Source: Aphis gossypii (Eukaryota; Arthropoda; Insecta; Hemiptera; Aphididae). Taken from it: a stretch of DNA of 64,000 bases. The notes under the pieces are model-generated. The model was not told the origin of the DNA. It did not search any database and worked only from the letters and a program-made list of their open reading frames with translations. A program made the translations under genes and the position numbers. Location: assembly GCF_020184175.1 (NCBI RefSeq), contig NC_065531.1, positions 68,542,604 to 68,606,603 on the forward strand. The letters run 5' to 3'. The first letter of the stretch is position 1. Every line of letters starts with the position of its first letter. Positions 1-12,736 of the stretch are shown here, piece by piece.

Positions 1-3000
1 ACATTTATTTAATTGTATTTAAAAAATATTGTTTGTACGAGCTTGAATCGTTTTATTATCATGTATATTATTAACTATATACAATGCAATTATTTCAAAA
101 TATTTAGATTAATTTTAAGCCATATATATATATACACACTGTTCTCCGGTTCGTTTAAGCGTATAGCAGCTAGAATAATTATAATTATAATCATATGTGT
201 GTATATAATTTGTGTTTGAAAAAATTAATTCAACCTACTGTATTACTAATTGATAATTAAATTAATAATAGCAATATAAATGTATAATAAAACATCCTTA
301 AGAAGTATAGGATGACAGACAGTCTCCAATCAAATGGTTTTTTTTATCGTATACAATGATTTATCATTGAATTCAAATTTAATGTATCTATTATAATGGT
401 CTACTCAATGACGAGACACACTCATACCTAATACACAGCAGAGAGACTTTCTGTTTTTTTTTAAAAAAAAAAAAAATTCGAAGCTAATTTATGTATGTAA
501 AGTGCTGTTATTTTAAATAAGATGGTATATTATAAACTATGATTATTCTTACTTACGTGTTTTAGTAGGTACTAAAAATCTATTAAAATCAATCAAATAT
601 TGTATAGTTGTATGGACCACGAACCACTTATTTAAAATGGTTTTATTATTCTATTATTCAGTGACAAGCTTCGATTTAGAATATATATTTATTTTTATTA
701 TCGCTCTTTCCAATTTTGATGGTAAAAAAGAAGGCGGTGTTAAATCCAGTGTCATTAAACCTCATCTACAACCGCAGAGTCATTACTATTCCCAGTGGCA
801 AGTCGACCATAATATTATAACGGCCAGTCGAATGGTGGATACACACGGATAATAATTACCCGAAGAATCCCCGGGGTTGGTTGACCCGTGTGAGAATGAA
901 AGAAAGAAAGCACTTCGGCTTTCTGACGGAACTCTAACAATGAAGACTGATGATGTCGGCCGATAAAAGGGACACGAATAGAGTCGTAGGTAGGGAGAAA
1001 AGTACGTGTTCAATTTTTTCGGTCACGGGTAATAACCTTAGCCGTTGAAGACGATTGCTCCGGTTCAGGAATTCTATGAGTAGGGGTTCCCAAAAAAAAT
1101 AAAAACAATAAGTATATACAAAAGTAATAAAATTTATTAAAGAAATAATCATATTTCATTGAAATCCTATCAATATATATTGACTGCAGTGGATTAGTAG
1201 ATTTTTCTTAAGGCATTTTCTCGTACATTTAGCATCTTTTAATTTGAATATAAAATACATAAAATATCATTGATGATTGTGGAAAGGTCTTATATTTGTG
1301 CACAGATAACATGAGTTTTTACTTATGTATTTGCAGTTAATATTTAGTATTTAGTATGGGTAAAATAAGTAATTTGTTTCTTAGTTACCCAGTAAAATAC
1401 GTTTATTTATGAGATTTTTTAATGATAATCCTTATAAAATGTGAATAGGTACGTTATTTAAATATATCCTCTTTACTTTTTATTAGTATTCGAATAAAAA
1501 ATATTTTCTAGCTCTACTACTGCTTTAGAATATTATGAAATCCATTTTTATGTACCTAGTGAGTTAGCTATAGCTAGTAGTTGCTACATGTAAGCTATCT
1601 ATTATAATATTGTCTTATAGGCGTTCCTCACCTGTATACTATGTAGGCTTACAATGATCATACTTTCACACGTGTACGTCCAAAAGGTTATTGCCTCCTA
1701 AACCAAAAAAAAAAAAATCATAGACCGAAACTTTTCAACTGAAGTTGATTCTCATTGGCTGCCTCGTGTTGTTATATTTCTAGGTAAATTACTAATCGTC
1801 CAGGCAGCAATGTTTAAGATTCTTGTTCTTTGGTTCATCCAGATTCCACATTTATATATAATACACTTTCACTTTTAAACAAACTTCTTTTAGTTCATAT
1901 TAATGTTTTTATTGTAATTATTTGATTCACATTTATTTGACAACATACAACCTACTGTGAACGCTTAATAACTATTAAGTTATTGCAATGTCTCCGGATA
2001 AAGGGGCAGTGGTTATTCGCGAACTTGCTTCACGAATTGCTGTGCAAATTACTGTGCCTATACACAACGCCGTCTGTAGAAAATTAAAGTGTGCAACAAA
2101 CGTATATACTATTTTCATTATACAATCATTGTATTGTATTTATTTTTAAAACAATTTGTTATCATGTCTTTATTAATATAATTTAAGTTTTGAAATTTTA
2201 ATCTGAATATTTAGTAATAATTAAATATATATATTTGAGAAATTCATAGTATCATAAATAATGAATTAAAATAATATTTTTTGTTACCGATTTTATAAAA
2301 AATGTATAATTAAATACAATAGATTTTTGAATTGCATACGCGTTTAAAATAAATTATAAGATTTTAAAAATATTCAATTTTATTTTAAAAACGTAAATTA
2401 TTATAAAAATTGGTAAATCAACATTTTAAGTATTCGATTCAATTACACGAATTTTATAAATTATCAAATTTAAGTTAGTTATAGTTATAATATGATTCTA
2501 TTAAATATGATTAATTTATAGTTAGTTAAAACAAATTTAAGTCTATATTATATATTTAGAGTTGTCTATTAAATTAATTTTTAAATAGTATTAAATATAC
2601 GTATTAAAAAAAAAAAAACTTCAAAGTAGAAATTTATAACAATACGTTTTATATAATTTGGACAATATTATAATTGTATAATACAACTAGCTATTTTAAA
2701 GCGTCTGGGAGGTTTCTGTTTGTACGTAATTAATATTATACGAGTAATGTTAAATATTATGTGTATGATGAAAACCTACTGGTATCACTGGATACGTATA
2801 GAAGAGAGAGGGCTTGTATTTTTATAAAAATCTATCCAACAGAACCGTGTCAAGGACAACTTAACGACACGGTCCATAGAGCTGTGATGAACCGGTTCCC
2901 CTCTACTGCTATGCAAACCATCGTTGATTCAAAATCTGATTGAAATCAAAAATTATTTTGTAAACGTATAAAATAAAACATAGAAACTATAACACATCGG

Positions 3001-5250
3001 TCATATAATGTCCATTAAGTATCATTACTAATGTATTTTATGTACTATAACATAATATCGAGCATAATATGTATATCTATACTGAAACAAAAACATGTTC
3101 AGTAATAATATTGATTTCTCATGTTTTATTTTAACTATTTGTACTGATTCACATATATTATGCAAATAATTAAGTAAAATACTTAAAAACATTTTCAAAT
3201 TAAATTATCATTTAAAATCTTAAAACTCCATTAATATTTAGATTAAAATTTTTATGCGAGTAATCGATAGATTATAATCCAAAAAAATGTAATGTAAAAT
3301 ACAATTATTATGTTTAAAACATTTTGACAACATACATGATAACAAATAACCTGATATTGGCTATACTTTTAATCATATTTAAGCGTTGATAATTGTGAAT
3401 TTCACCCTCTTTTAGAAACCTTGACCAACTAACAAAAGAGCACGATTTTTTCGAGAATTAACAGAAGACCCGTGTGTGGCTGTGTTTACATTTATATTAT
3501 ATATGTTATTACAATTCTTTGGGGATTACTATATGACCAAAAATAAAAACAAATTCGTTACAATAGATATTTCACCATACGCCTTTACCTATGCAACGTT
3601 CATAATGTCTCTGCAGGGATGTTGTTTTGTGTAAATACGTTTTATAGCCAATTTCAATCCCGTGAAAGGGAAAAATGACAAACAATTGAATTTAGGGTTT
3701 CGGCAAGGTCGTCGTCACACCCCCGACGGGCACTTATTGTTGCACGAAAAAGTGAAAATAACTTTCAGTTTTATTTATGTTTATATTTTTTTTTCTAGAA
3801 TAAAACGCGTATGCCAATTCTAAAATAAATATTTGTTTGTTACTCCGATATCGCTGTTCTACGCAAAGTCTATATTGTAAAATTCATAGACAATCGGGAA
3901 AATAATTATCGTGCACTACAATCCGTGACGATTTTCTACAATTCTAGCATATGTAAAGGGTGGGGAGTTATCTCAAGGACTACAACTTCTTGGCAGTTCT
4001 ATTATTTTTCACTGAATTGAATGAAAACTTATTCAGCAATGTGTATGTCTGACCTAAAAAATAAAAATACAAAATAAACGTAGGTATAACTGTAATTTCA
4101 TAAACTTTTAATTAAAATCAATTGACATCGATTATTATTAGTAGGTAGTGAAGAAAAAACCACATTAGAAAATAAAATCAATTAGATTTTCATAAGACAA
4201 TCGATGAAACTCGTAAAATATTATGTCTTTAAAACTTAATTTGAGATATTGTTGTTACATAAGATCTCTATATATACCTACACAATGTATACACATATTA
4301 CATGTATATTATGTAAATATGTATAGACTATAAAACCATTATAATTATTAATTACTTTAAAATTGACAAAAGCTTATTTACACCTGAAATACATAATATT
4401 TTAAATAACTATACTATAGCTAGTTAAAAGAACGTTATGATTTATTTGTTTTAATTTGTTGTATAAATAATAATACATAACCCTTATAAATTATCTATTG
4501 TGTACAGGTTAATTTTAAATATACGTGAATATTTGAGCTGATACTATAAAAAATTTTTAATTGTGTATTGTATACAAATCAGTTGATGTAAATAATATTC
4601 ATTTGCCACCACTTAAAACGTTATTTATTTGTGAAATCATGGTTTTGCAAAAAAAAAAAAACGTGTGTCCAAAGGTGCACGAAAATCGAAAATGATATTT
4701 CATAATAAATTTCAGAGAGTAATTTTTGTTTTCGATATAATTTTCCGCTCAATGACTCGCAGCAAAACGGAGGCGGGGACGATATTTCGTCGGGCTACGT
4801 AGTTTTTCTCGCTTTTGATAATACGATAATACTGCACAATATTATCTATATAACAATAATTATCCCGGGAAAATGACTAATAGTAGCATATACACTATAA
4901 TACTATTATCAATCGCACGGCATGGAAGTATTATTGTAGTAGACAATAGTAAAGGTGTTAATAAATTATAATGTAATACGACCACCATCCGATATACCGG
5001 TCTCTTCGATATTTTCCATTTGCGACAATTGTTTTTTTTTTTTTTATATAAGACTTCTATGATATGTAATCCTTGAACCTACAGCGTGCGCGAGTTCTAT
5101 TATGGTACCTATTCTGTTTATTATTTTTTATACCACCAATTATTTTTTTTATTCCCATAGTAGGCGCACATATACACGTCGTAGCATAGGTTAGGCAGTA
5201 TATGATGTGATAGGGTTTCTCAACGGGATCTTTATAGCGTTTTAACAACG
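1..5250. other. AT-rich stretch with no supported gene
   Basis: The sequence is AT-rich with A/T homopolymers. Two short protein-like frames (about 720-852 and 2761-2943) lack start context, splice support and recognisable similarity. I see no RNA gene or transposon ends. Confidence 0.6.
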
Positions 5251-5329
5251 AAATAATCGCGTGTGTATTTTATTCGATATTTTTCTCATTGATGGTTTTT
5301 TTTTTTTTTTTATTTTATCCACAACCGTT

Positions 5330-5571
5330 TCGTCCGGCGCGTTTATTTATACGCGGGCCCGCGTCTATTTATGTTCGCGCGCGCAAAATTTCGCATCGAG
5401 AGAAAAACCGCTACCGCGGGTGTCGGCGCGGGGTGGGGTTGGCGGCGGCGGGCTGCTGCTGTTGCTGCTGTGGCGGCGGCGGCGGCGCGATGGCGGGACG
5501 GAGGTCGCCACTGACACAACCTGCCACCGTCACGGAGACGTAACTGGCTCAAGTGCAAGTGTTGCGATTAC
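5330..5571 (+). promoter_or_regulatory. GC-rich island, possible distal non-coding first exon
   Basis: A sharply GC- and CpG-rich block in AT-rich surroundings ends at a good donor-like sequence (ttac|gtaagtagg, GT at 5572-5573). It could be a distal ftz-f1 promoter with a non-coding first exon, since the family often uses several promoters. No convincing conserved protein is encoded: the open frames through it are Arg/Leu/Gly repeats from GGC/CTG runs. There is no transcript evidence, and it could belong to a different gene. Confidence 0.3.
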
Positions 5572-5686
5572 GTAAGTAGGTCGTATCGCGGTTTGGCGGC
5601 GGCGGCGCGCAGGCGCATCGCGCCGGTCCGTTCCGTTCACGTGCCCAGCACAACTGCGTTAACGTTGCGGCCCATAACGCCTTGCT

Positions 5687-5689
<3 letters not shown>

Positions 5690-5729
<40 letters not shown>
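5690..5729. repeat. (GT)n microsatellite
   Basis: About 20 uninterrupted GT units immediately follow the GC-rich island. Confidence 0.95.
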
Positions 5730-5731
<2 letters not shown>

Positions 5732-5749
5732 ATAATATTTAATATTATG

Positions 5750-8700
5750 TACATAATAATGTTCGAGCTTTATATACATATATATATATATATTACGATA
5801 TACATCGATATTTACTGTTGATTATCCCTGGCCAATATATCTTTGGGTTTTCGGCGGCGCCGTATAGATTACGCGTATATATTATAATAATAAAACACAA
5901 TACACACACAATGTGTATACATATCAACCGTGTGCGTATTCACCAACACACGTAATAAACGACGACGACGACGACACACGTCCGTCTGTACACGTATAAT
6001 TATCCGTCTGCGCGCGCGCGCGCCCGCTTGTGTGTGCACTAAATTATATTATGTGTGTACAGCAATAATATTGTATTATAATAACGTACACAATGGGCTT
6101 AGTCCCTCCGCCCCGCCGCGCTCCGCACAAAGCCGCCCGATCCCTTTGTCGTCCGCGTACGCATTATATTATATTATATACGTTTAGAATCTATTATTGA
6201 TATTATATTATATACGTGTATCATACGTGTGTAGTGTGTGTGTGTGTTATGTATCTATACTCGCGGTCGCATATTATAATATTTGGGCCGGCGCGCGAGC
6301 GCACGACGCTGCTTAAACATTTTGAACGTACAACAATTCAATTACGTTCAATTCCGAATTCGTTTGATATGGTTTCCCCCCCGCGTGTCTTGTGCGTGTG
6401 TATACGTTTTGTACGTTATTATTGCTGCAGTGTGTATTTATCATTTTTATACGTTTAACGCGATTTAAGACTCCCGATCGTGTCTCTCGATATATGCCTG
6501 TATGTATAATAAGTTCACTTATACCAATCCGACATAATTTTTTATGTCTTAAGACGACATCGGCTGTACGTAATATAGTGCAGCTAGTCGTATAGGTTTT
6601 CGGAGTGAAATTACCGAGTCAAATTTATGTTCGATATTATAATCGATTAGGGGTTTTAACACTTTTAACGTCTCGAGTACAACAATATATGCTTGCTATT
6701 CGTCCACGTACGGATTAACTCTACCCCGTTACAGTGTCGTTACACTCGGGGTGTGTTTGAATTAAAATTTCGGTCGTATAGCCCGTAAACGCTTTGCTAC
6801 TGTGTAGTCGCAGCTACACATAGTTATACGAGTGTTGTTACGGCGATGATGCCGGCTGGCCGATTTTTTTATTTCGTATTTTCTATTAAGGCCAAATCCC
6901 ACGCGAACTTTGTTCTCTTCCAAAATTAAAATGCACTACGACGAATACGATATTGCGATCTACAAAAAATATAAATCATTAAAACAGTACAATCGTCATT
7001 ATATTTCATCTACACACGTAATCGAGTATATATATTATATACTATTGTATAATAGCGTCATATATAATAGTTCGTATAATTTGTAATATAATGTGTGCGA
7101 AACGCGTCTCAGAAACCTCAAATGTTATACTAAACGATTGCTGTGATCACTGTGTGTAAATGTTATTTGAGTGACCTTATGCGCTTGTACTATCTTATTA
7201 GGTTTCTATATCGATTATGACATTTGGTGGTTTATCATTTACGAAAAGAAACAATTCGCGATTATTTCGTCGTTTATGTCGGCAAATAATAATTTAGAGA
7301 CGTGACAAGTTCAAAAGTGTAGTAATTTCGTTTAATGATTTCGATTTGATTATATATATTTATAATACGTGTGTGTATGCTTTATATATTTACTTAAATG
7401 TAATAATTATATACGATATTATTGTCAGTAACCTAGATACATAAATATGGTATTTCAAAGTATTCTGATGTGTATGTGTTGAACTATGGACCTGCTTGTC
7501 CTAGCTCAAATAATAAAAAAGACGCGATAACAATCGATATACGAGTGTCTGTTTTTATTTATATACGTTCTACTTTGACACATATGAATAATAAAATAGT
7601 ATGCCTCGATTTGACATCAAATGCGAATCCATTTACGCGATTTTTAAATGTATATATATATTATATCTAGTATCTATACACAATTAATAATTCCAAATGT
7701 TCAAATGTTTTTTGCATTGAATATCATATTATATTATATAGGTTGAGAATTATAGTAAAATATAAAAAAAGTTTTGAAAACAATTTCCTTGTACCCATGA
7801 TGTGCACTTAAAAATTAATTTTATTAAGTTAAATGCATTCTGACATAACATAAAATACCGATTTCTTATCAATTATTTTATTGAACGTTTCAATACACAA
7901 TAATATTATATTAGTCATCAATCATCATTATTTATAGGTATATAGCACCTATATAGGCGTACTATTTTTGAGTGGTGAGATTATGAAATATGTCTTGACT
8001 ATTGAGTTATTAAAAATTCAAATTTCAGACATTTTTTATGACAGTTTTAAACAAATGACACCATTATACTTATGTTATAAGTTTTAACTAATCGAAGAAT
8101 TTTTTTTTTATTTACATAAATTATTGTTGATTGACATTTTAATAGAATTTAAATTTAATTGCGCATTAATCACGCAGATAAACTGAAAACATACAGTTAG
8201 ACATGAATTGTAAATAATATATTTATTTGTTTTCATTTTTATAATAATTAATTACCTCCGTGTTAGGCAATATAATATAATATTATCGGCATACGTACGT
8301 GTATATAGTAACGTGCGTTAACGTGCTTAAAAAAATATTATATCTAATAATATTAGCTCGTATTATTATAATATGTTTTGCCAATTATTCGTCATTTATT
8401 CGTCTAATTGATAATACGTCCATAAAAAGGATATTTATCGATTTTGTTCAAGTTGCGTGTGCAAATATATGTGTATGTATTTTGTTTTTCCCCTGACGAC
8501 TGATAAGAAAACGAGAGCACACTCGATTATGTAGGTCAGTAGGACACCATATACCATAATCCATATATCATATTATCATATATATATATAATTGCACAGA
8601 AGCTGAATAGATCTAAACTCGGCACTTGACATGTAGTTTTATGTTTATACAAAATGAAAACAATTGAACTTGCGTATTATTTGTATAATAATATTGTACT

Positions 8701-10679
8701 TGATATATTTATGTTCGATCGTCACTTATATTCTCAACATACCGCGCCACAAAATATAAATATAATATATTTGTATGAATATTTTTAGATTGTGTGCATA
8801 TGGTTATTATAGAATCCTAATTATAATTTTTGGTTAGTTCTTAAGTTGTGTGGGAAATAGGTCACGTTTACATAATTGTTTAAAAAACAATTTTTTTAAA
8901 TATATATACTTCATTATTGTAAACCTTATGGTTGTTTAGGGAAAATGTTAAATGCTGTTGAATGGATTTATTCTAATAACCCTTGCACCTGTCTACAGTA
9001 TCAGGTGACTGCTGCGCGCGTATGTATATATGTATTTGGGGGCGTGTAAAAAAACACTCAAAACGTTTATGAATAGCAAAAAAAAAATCATTAGGTATAA
9101 TCTCCTGGTGAGTAAAACAAATTAAAAAATAAGGCGGACTTAATTTTTTCTATACACGCTGTATGTGTAATCGTTAAGGGTCTGATAATATGATTCTATT
9201 TTCCCTTGGGAATTGGGTCAGTGGGGTAACAACGACAAGAAAAACTTTAAATACACGACGGAAGTGGGCTTGACAATATTTTGATGATGTTTTGTTACAA
9301 TTAATACATTGAAATAATGATCGACACATCACACCTGTTTCTCCTCGATTTTTTTTGATTATTTTGTATTTAGGTTATCATTATCGTTAAATTGTATTTG
9401 ATAATACGATATAACGTTTTGTCACGATGTCACTGTAAATATTTTTTTTATCTATACTTATGTTTTAATTATGTAATTTAATTTTCAAATATTTATTAAT
9501 GCAATATGATTATTAATAACTATTTTATGTTCCTACGATATAGGAAGTGATGCAAATTAAATTAACTTAATAAAAACTAGTTTTAACATTTTATTGACAT
9601 AAAACGAATGTAATCAAAATTCATACAATAATCTTGTCTGTAATAATTAAACCTTTTTCTTAAGTAATTCAACGATTGTACCATCTGTATATATAGTTAT
9701 TGTGTACTGTATGTACTTGTATTACATTTAATGTTTACAATCAACTTTCAGTATTTTTATTTCAATTTAGTATTTCAATCATTGGTAGGTACATTTTTAT
9801 AACCAGTAAAATATAATTCACTTATAGACACACCATACAACTTTTCATATTCTGGTCAACCTACTATATAATTATTACAGTCTTCCAAAGTTAGAAGATA
9901 CACTTCCCAAAATTATAATAATAGAACACGTTTCACGTCAGTTAGGTTTAATATATAGAAAAGCTGTTCTCACATAGGAGAATGATTCTCTGTAATATTT
10001 AAGCATATACGCACAATTTGCATAAAGTTTAATTAACAATTAAATTATCGGACAGTTGCCACATATTGGAATTTATATTGGCAAAATATGCATAATTTTT
10101 ATTGTAAAACCAATACAGCAAAATAATCGTATTTCGTACGTATATGTGCCGGACTGATCAACAAATTAATAACGTTAAAAATGTTTAAAAACGTTTGATT
10201 GCGACGATGGAACAAAGAAATATCACATTTATTTTAAAAAATCCATAATATAGTAGGTATATACTGCTATTAGGTATAGTATTAAAGTAGGTATACTATG
10301 GTTATAATAAGGTCTTAACTGTTTTAAAAATTCAACGATTTAACGATTGTCGAGGTTCTAACTGCAGGTCTAAGAATATTTTCTTATGGTTATAAAATAA
10401 TATGTAAAATTCGGGTATTCGGGTATTAAATATAATATAATAAACCGCGCACGTTTATCGAAATCCTGCGATCGATACAATACGCTTATAACATAATAAT
10501 ATATAGGTAGCTATAGGATATTAAAATGTAAGAGTTATAAAATACCTAGAACTATTACGCGTGAATTACGGGTTTTTTTTTATTATTATTATTATTACTT
10601 TAGACTTAATATTTAACTAGTTTTTTCCCTCCAAATATAATATAAATACATAATATAATAATATATTATATTAGTTAAT
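5750..10679. other. Gene-free stretch upstream of the ftz-f1 proximal promoter
   Basis: Mostly AT-rich sequence with (TA)n tracts, a CG/TG run at about 6010-6036 and moderately GC-rich sequence to about 6900. If the island at 5330-5571 is a first exon, this is the intron that follows it. No coding exon could be supported. Confidence 0.5.
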
Positions 10680-11772
10680 TATTTAAGCAACCTTGAGGAG
10701 AGACGCGCGCGTATCTTCGTTCGCCACCCCTCTTGGCGCGCTTATTCAAACTCACACACACACTCCCCGTTCGCGCTCGTACACACACACGCGCGCCCGC
10801 GCCTCGCTAACCCGCCTCGCTCCGTGTGTCGGACTCATTGTGGACACACACATACAGAATTGAAAGTAGGTCATTGAGATCCCCCCCTATGCCGCCCCGC
10901 CTCCGACCGTACGACCGCGCCGCCGCCGCCACCGCCACCGTCGCCACCACCGCCGCCGCCGCCGCCGCCACAGCCATTACGCGTTTGCCCCCACCTCGGG
11001 CCGGCCCCGTCACTTTCACTTGTTTCAGCCGTTTCGTCGTGCCGTCCGTGTCAGTGTGTCTGTGTGTGTGGTATCCGATCTTACGGCCACGGCTAACCTG
11101 ACTCTGCCGCGAAGTTTCGTACATGTGTTCGTCGAGCGCGCTTGATCCGTCGTGAAACGAAATATACGTCCTCTCGCGGTACTTGTAAAAATTTTTTTTT
11201 TTCGTACGTACCGTTTTATTTTTACTACTGAAAATTTATTATTTATTTTTTTTTTTCGTATTTATAAATCTCGAATTAGTGTGTAAAATATATATGTATT
11301 ATTATATCGTACGGATATAAATAATATATACAATATAAATCGGAAAAAAAATCGTTTTTTTTTTTTTTTTTTAAATAAAGCCGTTTATTCGTTATAATAA
11401 TATATTATAATATATTATTATAATTTTCGGAATATTCGTGTTTGGTCACCGTCGCCGTCGCGTCGTTACCGTCGTCGCAGTCGTACAGTGTCCGCGCGCG
11501 CCAGTAGTGTGTCGGTCCCCCACCGGTCCCGGTGCGTGTAGCGTGTAGCGCGCGCTCGTGTGTTGTTGTGTGTTCGTGTAGCGCGCGCGCGCCCGCGTTC
11601 GTTTGTGTGTGTGTGTGTGTGTTTGTGTGCGGCGAGCCGCGCAACGATTGCGTTTCGTCGTCGCCGTCGTACAGTCGTCGTCGCCCGATTCAGTCTCAGT
11701 GACGAAATCGGGCCGGGCGCGTTGTTGTGCAAACGAGTCTCCGCCAACCTGCAGTGCAATATCCATATAGAC

Positions 11773-11793
11773 ATGACGAAAGCCGACAGCTAG
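11773..11793 (+). promoter_or_regulatory. Upstream ORF 1 in the ftz-f1 leader (6 codons)
   Basis: ATG ACG AAA GCC GAC AGC TAG lies about 300 nt before the FTZ-F1 start, inside the presumed 5' leader. It matters only if the transcript begins upstream of 11773. Short uORFs of this kind commonly reduce downstream initiation. Confidence 0.4.
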
Positions 11794-12002
11794 CCGCCCC
11801 CCCGTGCGGTCTTCGCAACTGCTATAGTAATACACGGCGACGACATTCCAGCGCGACACCGGCGCAACGGCCGTCGTCGCAACGACAAAAAACACAGCTC
11901 TTTCCGTCGGGTGCTGTAGGGTCGTTTTCGCGCCCCGCCACCCCCGTCGCAGAACCCTGCAGCAAATCATATACACATACAATAGTACATTAGTAAAATA
12001 AT

Positions 12003-12029
12003 ATGCTCTCGAGCAGCCCTTATTCGTGA
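12003..12029 (+). promoter_or_regulatory. Upstream ORF 2 in the ftz-f1 leader (8 codons)
   Basis: ATG CTC TCG AGC AGC CCT TAT TCG TGA ends 61 nt before the ATG at 12091. With a weak first coding ATG, this uORF could affect reinitiation and the choice between the ATGs at 12091 and 12106 (inference). Confidence 0.45.
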
Positions 12030-12090
12030 CAAATAGTGCAATCCGCGTGTCTTGTGGGTGCCCCTCCGGGACGCCCCGTACGTACGTCAT

Positions 12091-12736
12091 ATGTTAGCAG
12101 CCGGCATGGATCATTCTGCCAGTTATCTGTCCCATTTCGGGCTAAGCCCGCCACAGGCGTCCGGCGACGACGGCGGTGACGATTCGCTGTACCAGCCGCC
12201 CGCCTCATCGCCTCCCCTGTACCAGTACATGCCGCCCCAGCACCAAACGCCCTCGTCCAGTGCGGCTTCCGCGTACTCGATGATGGGTGGCGGCAACCAG
12301 GGCTGTTATCAGCTGGGTAATGTGGACACAGCGTATTTGTTCGGTTCCGCAGGTGGAAACGGCGGCGGAGGAAGCGGCGGCGTGTCCGGTTCCATGGACG
12401 GGCTCCAGCAGTACGTGGCCGTCGGCGGAAACGGCGGCGGTACGCCCGTGTCCGCGGCCGCGGCCGCCGTCAACCCGTCGGCCACCGGTTCCGAGCTTCC
12501 TGACACCAAGGAAGGCATCGAGGAACTGTGTCCCGTGTGCGGTGACAAGGTGTCCGGTTACCATTACGGTCTGCTCACGTGCGAGTCGTGCAAAGGCTTT
12601 TTCAAGCGGACCGTTCAAAACAAAAAGGTGTACACGTGCGTGGCCGAGCGATCGTGTCACATCGACAAGACCCAAAGGAAGCGGTGTCCGTTCTGCCGGT
12701 TCCAGAAATGTCTCGAAGTCGGCATGAAACTCGAAG
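12091..12736 (+). CDS. ftz-f1: ftz-f1 coding exon 1: N-terminus and both zinc fingers
   Basis: The exon encodes residues 1-215 plus the first base of codon 216. An in-frame TAG at 12034-12036 closes the frame upstream. The first ATG is at 12091 but has a weak context (C at -3, T at +4). The ATG at 12106 (MDHSASYLSHF) has G at -3 and G at +4 and may be the used start. The N-terminus is rich in Pro, Ser, Gly and Ala. Zinc finger 1 uses C147, C150, C164 and C167, with P box CESCKG, which sets half-site recognition in NR5. Finger 2 uses C183, C189, C199 and C202. The exon ends in KLEG, and the donor gttagt begins at 12737. Having both fingers in the same exon as the start codon means any alternative N-terminal isoform would have to splice into this exon or into its leader. 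Confidence 0.96.

Larger units (their letters stand above)
10680..12090 (+). promoter_or_regulatory. ftz-f1: Probable proximal promoter and 5' leader of ftz-f1
   Basis: GC- and CpG-rich sequence (about 10690-11160 and 11440-12000), split by an AT-rich spacer with T tracts, runs without a recognisable splice acceptor into the first coding exon. This fits a promoter plus an unspliced 5' UTR. No single initiator or TATA box could be chosen with confidence, so the transcription start is not assigned. The many long open frames here on both strands are artefacts of GC-rich simple repeats: (CCG)n around 10916-10975 and a CG/TG run at 11579-11630. Confidence 0.55.

Noticed and set aside
637..852. Open frame whose second half (GGVKSSVIKPHLQPQSHYYS) looks protein-like
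   Set aside because: The first half is AT-driven hydrophobic sequence, no splice acceptor fits well, and no similarity was recognised.
2761..2943. 60-codon frame with balanced composition
   Set aside because: Short, begins at a non-ATG codon, has no supporting splice sites and no recognisable domain.
5261..5575. Overlapping Arg/Gly/Leu-rich frames on both strands
   Set aside because: Produced by GGC/CTG repeats in the GC-rich island. No conserved protein.
11405..12090. Long minus-strand open frames (up to 214 codons) opposite the ftz-f1 leader and first exon
   Set aside because: Arg/Thr/His repeats caused by (CGT)n and (GT)n simple sequence, and shadows of the coding exon.
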